This document shows positions 39,376-48,564 of a stretch of 64,000 nucleotides of DNA, piece after piece. Source of the stretch: CBDDBU01 sp965226045. Its GTDB lineage: Bacteria > Pseudomonadota > Alphaproteobacteria > VGEJ01. The translations under genes and the position numbers were made by a program. The stretch covers positions 62,001-126,000 of the forward strand of contig CBDDBU010000023.1 of the NCBI GenBank assembly GCA_965226045.1. Reading direction: 5' to 3'. The notes below the pieces were generated by a model. That model searched no databases. It was not told where the DNA came from and saw only the letters and a program-made list of their open reading frames with translations. Each line of letters starts with the position of its first letter. Position 1 is the first letter of the stretch.

Positions 39376-40425
39376 TCAAGGTTCGAGGACGATCCGACCG
39401 ACCACGCGCCCGGTGCGAAGATCGGCAAGCGCCTCGTTGACCTCGGCCAGCGGGCGGGTTTGGACCCGGGGCCGATCGAGCCGCCCGCTTTTCACCAGTT
39501 CCATGAGTTTGCGCATCTCGTCGAGTGTGCCCACGAACGAGCTCAGAATGTTGACCGTCCGCAGCGGAAACAGCGGCACCGGCACGTTGAGCTTGCCGCC
39601 ATAGAGGCCAACGATCACCAGCGAGCCGCCACGCCTCAAGGAATCGAAGCCGAAGCGCGCCGATTGGGCACTGCCGACGAAGTCGATCGCCGCCTGTGGC
39701 CCCCCATCGGAGACCCTGCGCGTCTCTTTGAGGGCACCCGGATCGGCGGCGTCGATGACCGCATTGGCGCCAGCGTCGAGGGCCGCTTGGCGTTTGTCAG
39801 GGCCGATGTCGGCGGCAACGATGTTCTCGGCGCCCAGCGCCCGCGCCAGCTGAATGGCGATGAGGCCGAGCCCACCGACGCCGATTACAAGCAACTTGTG
39901 GCCGGGATCGAGCGGCAGCACCTTGTTGAGCGCGCTAAAGGCGGTGAGGCCTGAGCAGGCATAGACGCAGGCCTCGGCGGGCGGTGTGTCGCCGATGTCG
40001 ATCAGGTAGCGCGGATGCGGGATAATAACGTGGTCCGAGTAGCCGCCGTCGATCCAGGTCCCGACAAAGCGCGGCCTAGCGCAGAAGCGCTCGTCCCCGT
40101 CGCGACACGTCGGACACTCGCCACAGCCGATCCAGGTGTGGGCGAGCCGCACATCGCCCGGGGCGACACCGTCGGCGTCGGGCCCCAGCGCAACGACCTC
40201 GCCGACGATTTCGTGTCCTAGCGTGAACGGTAACTCGAAACGCTGCGCCACATCGATGCGCTCGCCGTCACCGAGGTCGAAGAATCCATCCCACAGGTGG
40301 AGATCGCTGTGGCAGACCCCGCAGGCCCGCGTGCGCAGCAGCACCTCGGCGCCACGCGGCTCGGGCGCCTCGCGCCGGGTCTCGACCAGGGGCGCGCCAA
40401 AATCGACCATTTGCATACTGCGCAT
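39376..40425 (-). CDS. Zinc-dependent alcohol dehydrogenase
   Basis: A 349-residue medium-chain dehydrogenase. The catalytic-zinc site is C38 and H71 (CGVCHSDLH, FTLGHEIVGEV). Four structural-zinc cysteines lie at 101, 104, 107 and 115 (CGECPTCRDGDERFC). The Rossmann motif is VIGVGGLGLIAIQLA. The protein probably oxidises an alcohol or aldehyde with NAD. It is last in an apparent three-gene transcript after the LLM and SMP-30 genes, 10 bp downstream of the latter, and faces the thiamine-diphosphate enzyme, so a shared catabolic role is plausible but not shown. Confidence 0.9.
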   Translation of the reverse strand: MRSMQMVDFGAPLVETRREAPEPRGAEVLLRTRACGVCHSDLHLWDGFFDLGDGERIDVAQRFELPFTLGHEIVGEVVALGPDADGVAPGDVRLAHTWIGCGECPTCRDGDERFCARPRFVGTWIDGGYSDHVIIPHPRYLIDIGDTPPAEACVYACSGLTAFSALNKVLPLDPGHKLLVIGVGGLGLIAIQLARALGAENIVAADIGPDKRQAALDAGANAVIDAADPGALKETRRVSDGGPQAAIDFVGSAQSARFGFDSLRRGGSLVIVGLYGGKLNVPVPLFPLRTVNILSSFVGTLDEMRKLMELVKSGRLDRPRVQTRPLAEVNEALADLRTGRVVGRIVLEP

Positions 40426-40435
40426 CTGGGGTTCC

Positions 40436-41323
40436 CTAGCCGCGAAAGCGGGGCTCGGCGAGGCCCTGGACGCCGAGACCGTGGATGGCGAAGACGCCGC
40501 CGGCGCCGGGAGACTCATCGCTAGCACCGAACAATGGACCGCCGATCGAGGTGATGTAGACGACATCGAGGTCTGGGCCGCCGAAGCACAGGCTGGTCAC
40601 GTATCGGACCGGCACCTCGACCAAGCGGTCGAGCGCGCCGTCCGCGCTGAAGCGCGCTAGTTGGCCGCCGGTGATCAGCGCCGTCCAGACGTAACCCTCG
40701 GCATCGACCGTGGCGCCATCGGGGCGGCCCTCGATGCCGAGGTCCTTGACCGAGGCGAAAGGGCCCTTGTTGCTCGCCTGTCCCGTCTCGGTGTCGTAGT
40801 CATAGGCGAAGATGGTGACCGCGCGCGTCTCGCAGTGGTAGAAGACGCGCCCATCGGGGCTGAAACAAGGTCCATTGGACACGGTGAAGCCGCGGTCGAT
40901 TTCCTCGACGACGCCGTCCGCGTCGAGCCGGTAGAGCGCGCCGAGGGGCTCCTTGAATTCGCCATCAAGCGAGCCGGCAACGAAACGGCCCTGGCGGTCG
41001 ACCTTGCCGTCGTTGAAGCGGGTGCGGTTTTGGCCGGCGAGCGGCGCGGCCACGGTCTCGACCGTGCCGGTCGCGAAATCGAAGCCGTGGAAGCCCTGGT
41101 CCATGGCCAGCACCACGCCGCCTGCTTCGCGCAACGCGAGCGAGCCGATCACGTCACCGGGGACATCCCACGAACGTGTCGCGTCGCTGTCGGGGTCGTG
41201 GCGCCAGATTCGCGCGGCCGGGCAATCGATCCAGTAGAGCGCGCGTTCCACGGGGTCCCATGTGGGCCCCTCGCCAAGCTCACAGACCACCTCGCCGACG
41301 CGCTCGATCGTCACATCAGACAT
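40436..41323 (-). CDS. SMP-30/gluconolactonase-family protein
   Basis: A 295-residue six-bladed propeller protein of the SMP-30/regucalcin family of lactone hydrolases. The first blade has CELGEGPTWDPVERALYWID with the metal-binding Glu, and later metal ligands are in RFNDGKVDRQGRFVAGS, TVSNGPCFSPDG and IEGRPDGATVDAEGYVW. The family opens sugar lactones such as gluconolactone. It has no signal peptide. The start overlaps the end of the LLM gene by 8 bp, so the two are coupled. Confidence 0.88.
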   Translation of the reverse strand: MSDVTIERVGEVVCELGEGPTWDPVERALYWIDCPAARIWRHDPDSDATRSWDVPGDVIGSLALREAGGVVLAMDQGFHGFDFATGTVETVAAPLAGQNRTRFNDGKVDRQGRFVAGSLDGEFKEPLGALYRLDADGVVEEIDRGFTVSNGPCFSPDGRVFYHCETRAVTIFAYDYDTETGQASNKGPFASVKDLGIEGRPDGATVDAEGYVWTALITGGQLARFSADGALDRLVEVPVRYVTSLCFGGPDLDVVYITSIGGPLFGASDESPGAGGVFAIHGLGVQGLAEPRFRG

Positions 41324-42389
41324 AGGGAATGACTTTGTCGATGGCGAGCCGCATCGACTGCTCGACATGTTCGTGAGGGATGCCGCCAATGTTGCTCCAC
41401 AGCCCGATCTCGGTCAGTCCGAAGCGCTCTTTGAGTTCCTGTAGTTGGTCGATGCACTTCGCCGGGTCGCCGACGATGGCGGCGCCGTATTGTTCCACTT
41501 TGTCGAATTCGAGATAGCCCCCCTCGCGGGTCTTGGGCCCTTCGCTCATCGACAGCTCGTAGCCCGTGACGATCCGGTCGGTCTGGGTCAGCTTGCCCGC
41601 CAGTATGTCGTAGAACCATTCGAGGTGGCGGGCATAGCGGGCTTTGGCGCGGGCGGTGGTCTCGTCTACCAGAAACATGACCAGCAGCATGCGTTCGGCG
41701 CCGCGCGGATCGCGATCGTGCTCGACGCAGGTCTGTTCGTAGAGGGCGAGGCTCTCGCTGAGCTTGTCCTTCCAGGCATCGCGGTAGACCCGGTAGAGGA
41801 AGGTCGTTGCCATCATCGGGTGCCAGCCATGGCGGGCCGCGCTGATGAAGCTCTCGGGTGAACTAGTCGCCTGATAGACCGGCGGATGTGGTTTTTGAAT
41901 CGGCTTCGGCAGCACCTCGGTCGGCTTGTCGATGTTCCAAAACGTGCCGGCATGGGTGATCTTGTCCTCGGTCCACGCCTTGACGATGATTTCGAGCCCC
42001 TCCTCGAACATCGCCCGGCTGTGCTCCATCGGAATCTCGAGGGCCTCGAACTCGGGCGGCTGATAGGCGCGCCCGGCGCCGTACAGCAGCCGACCATGTG
42101 ACAGGATATCGACCAGCGCGAAATCGCCGGCCGTGCGCAAGGGGTGATTGAAAGGGATGATCGAGACTGCCGTGCCGATTTTGATCCGGGTGGTGCGCTG
42201 GGCGACCGCCGCCGCCAGGACCTGCGTCGAGTTGACGATCGAATAGGGCGAGAATAGGTGCTCGGCCAGCCAGATCGTGTCGTAGCCAAGTGTTTCGGCC
42301 AGCTCGTAGTGACTCATGTCAAGGTCGATGCCCTCGACCCGCCGGCTCTGATCGGGGAACTGGCTGAGGCAGAACATACCCCACTTCAT
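41316..42389 (-). CDS. LLM-class flavin-dependent oxidoreductase
   Basis: A 357-residue luciferase-like monooxygenase. The barrel motifs DTIWLAEHLFSPYS, AQRTTRIKIGTAVSIIPFNHPLRTAGDFALVD and GRLLYGAGRAYQPPEFEALEIP are family-typical, and so is EMLHVM-like RMLLVMFLVDE further on. These enzymes use FMN with an NADH-fed reductase; the flavin reductase gene is not adjacent. Substrate is unknown. It begins the LLM, SMP-30, alcohol dehydrogenase transcript on the minus strand. Confidence 0.88.
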   Translation of the reverse strand: MKWGMFCLSQFPDQSRRVEGIDLDMSHYELAETLGYDTIWLAEHLFSPYSIVNSTQVLAAAVAQRTTRIKIGTAVSIIPFNHPLRTAGDFALVDILSHGRLLYGAGRAYQPPEFEALEIPMEHSRAMFEEGLEIIVKAWTEDKITHAGTFWNIDKPTEVLPKPIQKPHPPVYQATSSPESFISAARHGWHPMMATTFLYRVYRDAWKDKLSESLALYEQTCVEHDRDPRGAERMLLVMFLVDETTARAKARYARHLEWFYDILAGKLTQTDRIVTGYELSMSEGPKTREGGYLEFDKVEQYGAAIVGDPAKCIDQLQELKERFGLTEIGLWSNIGGIPHEHVEQSMRLAIDKVIPYV

Positions 42390-42453
42390 GCGGCGTCCCT
42401 TTCCACTGTCGCGCGGCCCATTGTATCACCGGCGCCCGCGCCAGGCGGACCAC

Positions 42454-42657
42454 TCAGGCGCTGATATCGGGTAGGAGAGCGCTCTCCAACCGGGCGATCT
42501 CGTCCTTGAGCGCGAGCTTACGCTTCTTCAACCGTTGGGCACGCAGGGGATCGTACACGCCAGATCCGACCAACGCCGCGATCGCGCTGTCGAGATCGCG
42601 ATGCTCGGTCGCAAGGTCGAGTAGCCTCTCGCGAAGTTCGTCGGGTTGCTCGTCCAT
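42454..42657 (-). CDS. DUF465 (YdcH-like) small protein, first copy
   Basis: A 67-residue helical protein with LRERLLDLATEHRDLDSAIAAL and RAQRLKKRKLALKDEIARLESAL, the DUF465 pattern of a helical hairpin. The function is unknown. I use the ATG at 42657; an upstream ATG at 42705 would add 16 Arg-rich residues. A second member of the family starts 123 bp away on the other strand. Confidence 0.75.
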   Translation of the reverse strand: MDEQPDELRERLLDLATEHRDLDSAIAALVGSGVYDPLRAQRLKKRKLALKDEIARLESALLPDISA

Positions 42658-42780
42658 GTGCCCTGACAGTGCTCGCTCCAAGTATAGTCGACGGCGCGCT
42701 TTCATGCTGTGATTTGCGGCTGACGGCGCGGGGCGCGGCCGCTAAAATGGCGCGAATCGAAGCCAGGGGGATGCCCTCCG

Positions 42781-42951
42781 ATGACCAACCGCGAGACTGA
42801 GATTGAGGCGCTGAAAGCCAAGCACGAGGAACTCGATGAGGCACTGGCCGAGGAAAGTCGGCGCACCCGTCCGGACTCGGTCAAAATGGGCGACCTCAAG
42901 CGCCGCAAGCTCCGCCTCAAGGACGACATCGCCCAGCTCAGCTGCGGTTAG
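42781..42951 (+). CDS. DUF465 (YdcH-like) small protein, second copy
   Basis: This 56-residue protein is easily missed because it is so short. It reads IEALKAKHEELDEALAEESRR and MGDLKRRKLRLKDDIAQLS, the same heptad-like DUF465 pattern as the copy at 42454-42657. AGGGGG lies about 11 bases before the ATG. Its stop overlaps the end of the convergent acyl-CoA synthetase by 4 bp. Confidence 0.75.
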   Translation: MTNRETEIEALKAKHEELDEALAEESRRTRPDSVKMGDLKRRKLRLKDDIAQLSCG

Positions 42952-44570
42952 TTATTGCGGGCGCGTTCGCGCAGCACATATTTCTGAATCTTGCCTGTCG
43001 AGGTCTTCGGCAGTTCGCCGAAGATCACCTCTCGGGGCGCCTTGAAATGGGCGAGGTTATCGCGACAGAAGGCGATGATCGCGTCCGCGCTGGGGTCCGC
43101 GCCGGGCTTCGGAGTGACGAACGCGCAGGGAATCTCTCCCCATTGCACGTCTGGCTTGGCCACGACCGCCGCTTCCAGAATATCGGGGTGGTTGTAGAGG
43201 ACGCTCTCCACTTCAATGGTCGAAATGTTCTCGCCACCGGAAATGATGATGTCCTTCGACCGGTCCTTGATCTCGAGATAGCCATCGGCATGGAGGACGC
43301 CGAGATCGCCGGAATGGAACCAGCCGTCGCGAAAGGCCTCGGTCGTGGCGGTTGGGTTCTTGAGGTAGCCCTTCATGACGATGTTGCCCTGCATCATCAC
43401 CTCGCCCATGGTCTCGCCGTTCGCAGGCACGGGCGCCATGGTTTCTGGATCCCGCACCGACAGGCCCTCGAGCACCGGGTAACGGACGCCTTGGCGCGCC
43501 TTGAGGGCGGCGCGCTCCGCTTCAGGCACCGAGTCCCATTCGGTGTGCCAATCGCACAGCACGGCAGGCCCGTAGGTCTCGGTTAGGCCATAGACGTGGG
43601 TGATGCGAAAGCCGATGGTCTCCATCGATGTGATGACCGCCGCTGGCGGCGCCGCCCCGGCGGTCATCACATCGACCGGGCGGTCGAGCCGATGGCCCTC
43701 GCTGGCGGCGGCGTTCGCGAGCATGTTCAACACGATCGGGGCGCCGCAGAAGTGGCTGACACGGTGTCGAGCGATGGCGGAATACACGGCAGCGGGTTCG
43801 ACCCGGCGCAGGCACACATGGGTGCCCGCGACAGCGCTTAAGGTCCATGTGAAGCACCAGCCATTGCAGTGGAACATGGGCAGCGTCCACAGATAGACGG
43901 GGTGCTTGGCCATGCCCCAGGCCAGCGTGTTGCCGAGCGCGTTCAGATATGCGCCGCGATGATGATAGACCACGCCCTTCGGATTGCCGGTGGTGCCCGA
44001 GGTGTAGTTGAGCGAGATCGCCCGCCATTCGTCCTCCGGCGCCGACCATGCGTAGTCGGCCGTACCTTCGTCGAGAAATGCCTCGTAGTCGATCTCGCCC
44101 AACAGCTCGCCCGCGGCGGCGAGCGGATCGTCGATGTCGATCACCAGCGGCCGGCGCCCAAGCCTAGCCAGCGCCTCGGCGATCACCGGGCTGAACTCGC
44201 GGTCGGTGATCAGTACCTTGGCCCCGCCGTGCTCGATGATGAAGGCGATGGTGGCAGCATCGAGGCGGATATTGATCGCGTTGAGTACCGCCCCGGCCAT
44301 CGGCACGCCATAGTGAGCCTCGAGATGGGCCGGCACGTTGGGCGCCATCACCGCGACGGTGTCGCCAGGCTCGACCCCGCGCGCCACCAGCGCCGCCGCG
44401 AGGCGGCGACAACGGGCGTACAGTTCACGGTAGTCATAGCGCCAGTCGCCATGAATCACCGCAGGGCGGTGGGGATGCACGGCGGCGGCGCGGGCCAACA
44501 GGCCCAAGGGGGTCAGCGGCTGGTGGTTGGCCGGGACTTGGCCGAGGTCGGTTTCATAGGGGCTGGTCAT
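42948..44570 (-). CDS. Acyl-CoA synthetase, DmdB/medium-chain type
   Basis: A 540-residue AMP-forming CoA ligase. The ATP loop is NYTSGTTGNPKGVVYHHRGAY, followed by TLPMFHCNGWCF, YGLTETYGPAVL, the hinge and adenylate motif GWFHSGDLGVLHADGYLEIKDRSKD, and the C-terminal catalytic Lys in ELPKTSTGKIQKYVLRE. The YHHRGAY and TLPMFHCNGW forms occur in ligases such as 3-methylmercaptopropionyl-CoA ligase (DmdB), so a short- to medium-chain carboxylate is probable; dmdC or dmdD are not nearby. It is divergent from the propionyl-CoA synthetase. Confidence 0.86.
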   Translation of the reverse strand: MTSPYETDLGQVPANHQPLTPLGLLARAAAVHPHRPAVIHGDWRYDYRELYARCRRLAAALVARGVEPGDTVAVMAPNVPAHLEAHYGVPMAGAVLNAINIRLDAATIAFIIEHGGAKVLITDREFSPVIAEALARLGRRPLVIDIDDPLAAAGELLGEIDYEAFLDEGTADYAWSAPEDEWRAISLNYTSGTTGNPKGVVYHHRGAYLNALGNTLAWGMAKHPVYLWTLPMFHCNGWCFTWTLSAVAGTHVCLRRVEPAAVYSAIARHRVSHFCGAPIVLNMLANAAASEGHRLDRPVDVMTAGAAPPAAVITSMETIGFRITHVYGLTETYGPAVLCDWHTEWDSVPEAERAALKARQGVRYPVLEGLSVRDPETMAPVPANGETMGEVMMQGNIVMKGYLKNPTATTEAFRDGWFHSGDLGVLHADGYLEIKDRSKDIIISGGENISTIEVESVLYNHPDILEAAVVAKPDVQWGEIPCAFVTPKPGADPSADAIIAFCRDNLAHFKAPREVIFGELPKTSTGKIQKYVLRERARNN

Positions 44571-44703
44571 GGCACGCCCTGGTGCATGGCGGGGAAGCGC
44601 TCACGATGCGGTCGCGGGCTCGGCCCCGTCAATAGCCCCGCCACGACAATTGCCCGCTCTGTGCGAAACGGGCAGAGTCAAGCCGGTGTCGAGCGAGGTG
44701 GCA

Positions 44704-46617
44704 ATGAGCCGGTACGATGAGACCTACCAGCGATGGCGTGAATCCCCGGAGGCGTTCTGGGCCGAGGCGGCCGAGGCCATTGACTGGTCCCGACGCTGGG
44801 ATACCGTTCTCGACGATTCGCGCAGCCCGTTCACGCGCTGGTTCGCCGGCGCGGAGACCAACACCTGCCACAACGCTCTCGACCGTCACGTGGAGAGCGG
44901 TCGCGGCGAGCAGGCGGCGTTAATCCACGACAGCCCGGTCGTCGGGACCATCCAGAGTTTCAGCTATCGGCAGCTCCGCGACACGGTCGCGGTCTTCGCT
45001 GGGGCACTGAGGCGGGCCCGTATCGAGCGAGGCGATCGGGTCATCATCTACATGCCGATGGTGCCGGAAACGGTGATCGCGATGCTCGCCTGCGCCCGAC
45101 TCGGCGCCGTCCACTCCGTGGTGTTCGGCGGCTTCGCGGCCAACGAGCTGGCGACCCGAATCGACGACGCGCGGCCCAAGCTCATTATCTCCGCGTCTTG
45201 CGGCATCGAGGTCGATCGCGTGGTCCCCTATAAGCCGTTGCTGGATGGCGCGATCGAGCTGGCCCGCGCCAAGCCGGAAGCGTGCGTGATCCTGCAGCGC
45301 GAGCAACATCGGGCGGCGCTGACGCCTGGACGCGACGTCGAGTGGCACGACTTCGTGGCGGGCGCGGCGCCTGCCGATTGCGTCCCGCTCGCCGCCACCG
45401 ATCCGCTCTATATCCTCTACACGTCAGGCACGACCGGGGTGCCCAAGGGTGTAGTGCGCGACAACGGCGGGCACATGGTCGCGCTGCATTGGAGCATGAA
45501 GTACGTCTACGGGATCGAGCCGGGTGAGACCTTTTGGGCAGCATCCGATGTTGGCTGGGTGGTCGGTCACTCCTATATCGTCTATGCGCCCTTGCTTTAT
45601 GGCGCGACCAGCATCCTCTACGAGGGCAAACCGGTCGGCACGCCCGATCCCGGCGCCTTCTGGCGGGTGATCGCCCAGCACGGCGTGGTCGCGCTGTTCA
45701 CGGCGCCGACCGCATTTCGCGCTATCAAGCGGGATGATCCCGAGGCGGCGCACCTCAAACCGTACGATCTGTCGCGCTTCCGGACGCTGTTCCTGGCCGG
45801 CGAGCGCTCCGATCCCGCGACGCTGCAATGGGCGGAGCATCACCTCGGCGTGCCGGTCATCGATCACTGGTGGCAGACGGAGACCGGCTGGGCCATCACC
45901 GCCAATTGCGTCGGACTCGGCCTGTTTCCGGTCAAGCATGGATCGCCCGGCAAGCCGGCGCCCGGCTTCGACGTGCGCGCGCTCGACGGCGACGGCCTCG
46001 AGATGCCCCCCGGCGAGACCGGCGCGCTCGCCCTCCGTCTACCCTTGCCACCGGGGTGTCTGCCCACCCTCTGGAACGACGACGAGGGCTTTCGTCAATC
46101 CTATCTCTCGGAGATTCCCGGATTCTATCAGACCGCCGATGCTGGCTTCGTGGACGCGGACGGCTACGTCTATGTCATGAGCCGAACCGACGACATCATC
46201 AACGTCGCCGGTCACCGCCTCTCCACCGGCGGCATGGAAGAGGTGCTGGCAAGTCATCCCGATGTTGCCGAGTGCGCGGTGATCGGCATCGCCGATCAGC
46301 TCAAGGGTCAGGTACCGCTCGGCTTTGTCGTCCTCATGGCCGGCGTCGCCAGGCCGTCCGGCGACATCGAGGGCGAGCTTGTCACGCTGATGCGCGAACG
46401 CATCGGGCCGGTGGCCGCCTATAAGACCACCCGGATCGTGGCCCGGCTCCCGAAGACGCGCTCCGGCAAGGTGCTGCGGGGCACGATGCGACGGATCGCG
46501 GACGGCGCCTCCTACCGCATGCCGGCGACTATCGATGACCCCGTGATCCTCGACGAGATAACCGCGTCGCTGCGCGCGGCAGGCTTGGCCCGCGACGCCC
46601 ACCAGGAGACGAAGTGA
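44704..46617 (+). CDS. prpE: Propionyl-CoA synthetase
   Basis: A 637-residue member of the acetyl-CoA synthetase branch. The N-terminal segment YDETYQRWRESPEAFWAEAA with IDW and NTCHNALDRHV, the core YILYTSGTTGVPKGVVRDNGGH, WAASDVGWVVGHSYIVYAPL, DHWWQTETGWAIT, and DIINVAGHRLSTGGMEEV match PrpE. The catalytic Lys is in KTRSGKVLRGTMRRIADG. RDNGGH in place of the acetyl-CoA synthetase HTTGGY motif is characteristic of PrpE. ATG at 44704 follows GCGAGGTGGCA. It shares one base with the next SDR gene. No methylcitrate-cycle genes are adjacent. Confidence 0.9.
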   Translation: MSRYDETYQRWRESPEAFWAEAAEAIDWSRRWDTVLDDSRSPFTRWFAGAETNTCHNALDRHVESGRGEQAALIHDSPVVGTIQSFSYRQLRDTVAVFAGALRRARIERGDRVIIYMPMVPETVIAMLACARLGAVHSVVFGGFAANELATRIDDARPKLIISASCGIEVDRVVPYKPLLDGAIELARAKPEACVILQREQHRAALTPGRDVEWHDFVAGAAPADCVPLAATDPLYILYTSGTTGVPKGVVRDNGGHMVALHWSMKYVYGIEPGETFWAASDVGWVVGHSYIVYAPLLYGATSILYEGKPVGTPDPGAFWRVIAQHGVVALFTAPTAFRAIKRDDPEAAHLKPYDLSRFRTLFLAGERSDPATLQWAEHHLGVPVIDHWWQTETGWAITANCVGLGLFPVKHGSPGKPAPGFDVRALDGDGLEMPPGETGALALRLPLPPGCLPTLWNDDEGFRQSYLSEIPGFYQTADAGFVDADGYVYVMSRTDDIINVAGHRLSTGGMEEVLASHPDVAECAVIGIADQLKGQVPLGFVVLMAGVARPSGDIEGELVTLMRERIGPVAAYKTTRIVARLPKTRSGKVLRGTMRRIADGASYRMPATIDDPVILDEITASLRAAGLARDAHQETK

Positions 46618-47390
46618 TGCGACTGCAAGGTAAGGTAGCGGTGGTCACGGGTGCTGCGCGCGGCATCGGTCTGGCCTGCGCCGCGCGCTTTGCCGCCGAG
46701 GGCGCGAAGGTGGTCGTGGCCGACATCCTCGACCAGGAGGGCGCGACGGCGGTCGAGAAGATTGGCGCGGATGGGGGCCTCGCCGCGTTCGTCCATTGTG
46801 ATACTGGTGATGCCGGCCAGGCCAAGGCGCTGATCGCCACCACGATAGAGCGGTTCGGCGGCCTCGACATTCTGGTCAACAACGCGGGCATCGCCACGGT
46901 CGCTGATTTTCTCGAGGTGACCGAAGAGGACTTCGACAGGGTTCTACGGGTCAACCTCAAAGGCTATTTCCTGGTTGGCCAGGCCGCCGCCCGCGAGATG
47001 GTGGCCCGCGCCGGCGGCAGCATCATCAACATGTCGTCGGTAAACGCGGTGATGGCGATCGAAGCGATCACGCCCTACGTCGTCAGCAAGGGCGGCGTGA
47101 ACCAGTTGACTTCGGTGATGGCGATCGCGCTCGCTAAGCGCGGCGTGCGGGTGAACGCCATCGGGCCGGGGACCATCATGACGGCGATGTCGGCTGGAAT
47201 GCGGGATGACGACGAAGCGCGCCATCGCCTGCTATCGCGGACGCCGCTCGGGCGCTTCGGCGAGCCCGCTGACATCGCCGGCATCGCCCTCTTTCTCGCG
47301 AGCGACGATGCGGCGTACGTGACCGGCCAAGTGATCTACGCCGACGGCGGCCGCCTCAAACTCAACTACACCGTGCCCGTCGACGACTAG
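46617..47390 (+). CDS. SDR-family oxidoreductase
   Basis: A 257-residue classical short-chain dehydrogenase. TGAARGIG is at 11-18, NNAG at 88-91, and the active set includes Ser140/141, Y154 and K158 (YVVSK). The end has ALFLASDDAAYVTGQVIYADGG. The first base overlaps the prpE stop (TGATG), so it is translated together with prpE. Substrate is unknown; the pairing hints at a 3-hydroxyacyl or similar intermediate. Confidence 0.87.
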   Translation: MRLQGKVAVVTGAARGIGLACAARFAAEGAKVVVADILDQEGATAVEKIGADGGLAAFVHCDTGDAGQAKALIATTIERFGGLDILVNNAGIATVADFLEVTEEDFDRVLRVNLKGYFLVGQAAAREMVARAGGSIINMSSVNAVMAIEAITPYVVSKGGVNQLTSVMAIALAKRGVRVNAIGPGTIMTAMSAGMRDDDEARHRLLSRTPLGRFGEPADIAGIALFLASDDAAYVTGQVIYADGGRLKLNYTVPVDD

Positions 47391-47427
47391 GCCCGCGCCC
47401 GCTGATCTCGTGGTCGCCGGCGCGTGA

Positions 47428-48420
47428 TTAGTCCGACGGTTCGCCGGCTGGCGAGGTCTCGGTCTCCTCATCCGGCTTGGCCTTGGGCCAAACCGCGCCG
47501 AGAGTTGCCCGGGCGGCGCCTTTGACGGGCGGCGGTGGCGCGGTCGCGCCTGGCGGCTCGGGCGGGGTCGGCTCGGGCGTCGGTGAGGCCGGCGCACGCA
47601 CCGGCGTGGGCGCTCGAAACACCTCCTCGGGGCTTGGGGCCGTTTCACTTGCCGCTTCGCCATCGACCGGAGGCGCCGCAGCGGCGGGTGCGCCGAACAC
47701 TGATTCTGGGGTCGGCGACGGCCCGCGGGCGGGCGGCATTGAGCTCGAGGGCGCCTCGATCGGCGCGGAGGGTCGCTCGGGGCTCCGTAAGGTAGCGACC
47801 GGGGCTGACCGCAGTGACGGTGGATCGGCTGGCGCCGGCTTCGTCCGCACGCCCGTCGCGCGCTTCTTGGCCTTGGCCTCGGTTTCAGCGCGCTTGCGAT
47901 CGCGGGCGCGCGCCTTGGTCACCGCCTCGTCCAGGTCCTGCTGGCTGCAAAGGCCCAGCGACACCGGGTCCTGCGGGCGAATGTTCTGAATGTTCCAGTG
48001 GGTCCGCTCGCGGATTCCGTTGATGGTCGGTTTGGTGGTGCCGACCATGCGCGAAATCTGGGCATCGGTAAGTTCGCTGTGGTAACGCAGCAGCCAAGAG
48101 ATGGCGTTGGGCCGGTCCTGCCGCTTCGATACCGGTGTGTAACGGGGCCCGCTGGGGCGGCTGCGCGGCACCGGCACGCGCGGCTCGGCGAGTTTCAGCC
48201 GGCTTTTTGGGTCGGCCTCGCGGGCCTCGATCTCCTTGCGCGTGAGTTGACTGCGAGCGATCGGGTCAAGCCCATGGATGCCGATCGCCACATCCTCGTC
48301 GGCAATGCCTTGAACCTCAAGCGGATGCAGCCCGCAGAACTCGGCGATTTGCTCGAAGGTCAGCGCGGTGTTCTCGACTAGCCAAACGGCGGTTGCTTTG
48401 GGCATCAACGGCAGCGTCAT
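47428..48420 (-). CDS. trcR: TrcR-family (DUF1013) cell-cycle transcriptional regulator with Pro-rich tail
   Basis: A 330-residue protein. The N-terminal 170 residues match the alphaproteobacterial TrcR family: LPLMPKATAVWLVENTALTF then EQIAEFCGLHPLEVQGIADE, RPNAISWLLRYHSELTDAQI then SRMVGTTKPTINGIRERTHW and DPVSLGLCSQQDLDEAV, with two helix-turn-helix-like regions. The remaining 150 residues are Pro/Ala/Glu-rich and likely disordered, with the element P-(S/T)-P-E-x-V-F-x-A-P appearing twice. An excellent ribosome binding site AAGGAGAG precedes the ATG. It is divergent from the cobalamin riboswitch. Confidence 0.88.
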   Translation of the reverse strand: MTLPLMPKATAVWLVENTALTFEQIAEFCGLHPLEVQGIADEDVAIGIHGLDPIARSQLTRKEIEAREADPKSRLKLAEPRVPVPRSRPSGPRYTPVSKRQDRPNAISWLLRYHSELTDAQISRMVGTTKPTINGIRERTHWNIQNIRPQDPVSLGLCSQQDLDEAVTKARARDRKRAETEAKAKKRATGVRTKPAPADPPSLRSAPVATLRSPERPSAPIEAPSSSMPPARGPSPTPESVFGAPAAAAPPVDGEAASETAPSPEEVFRAPTPVRAPASPTPEPTPPEPPGATAPPPPVKGAARATLGAVWPKAKPDEETETSPAGEPSD

Positions 48421-48564
48421 GTACTCTCCTTGAGGCCGGCGACCGATACGCGCCGGACTGGGAACATCGTGACCATATCGCGATGGAGCCGTTCACGCAA
48501 AAGCGTAGGTGCGCTTGCTGGTGGTCCGATTTTGCGCCTATAAAGCGGGACGACGGTTCCCGAG

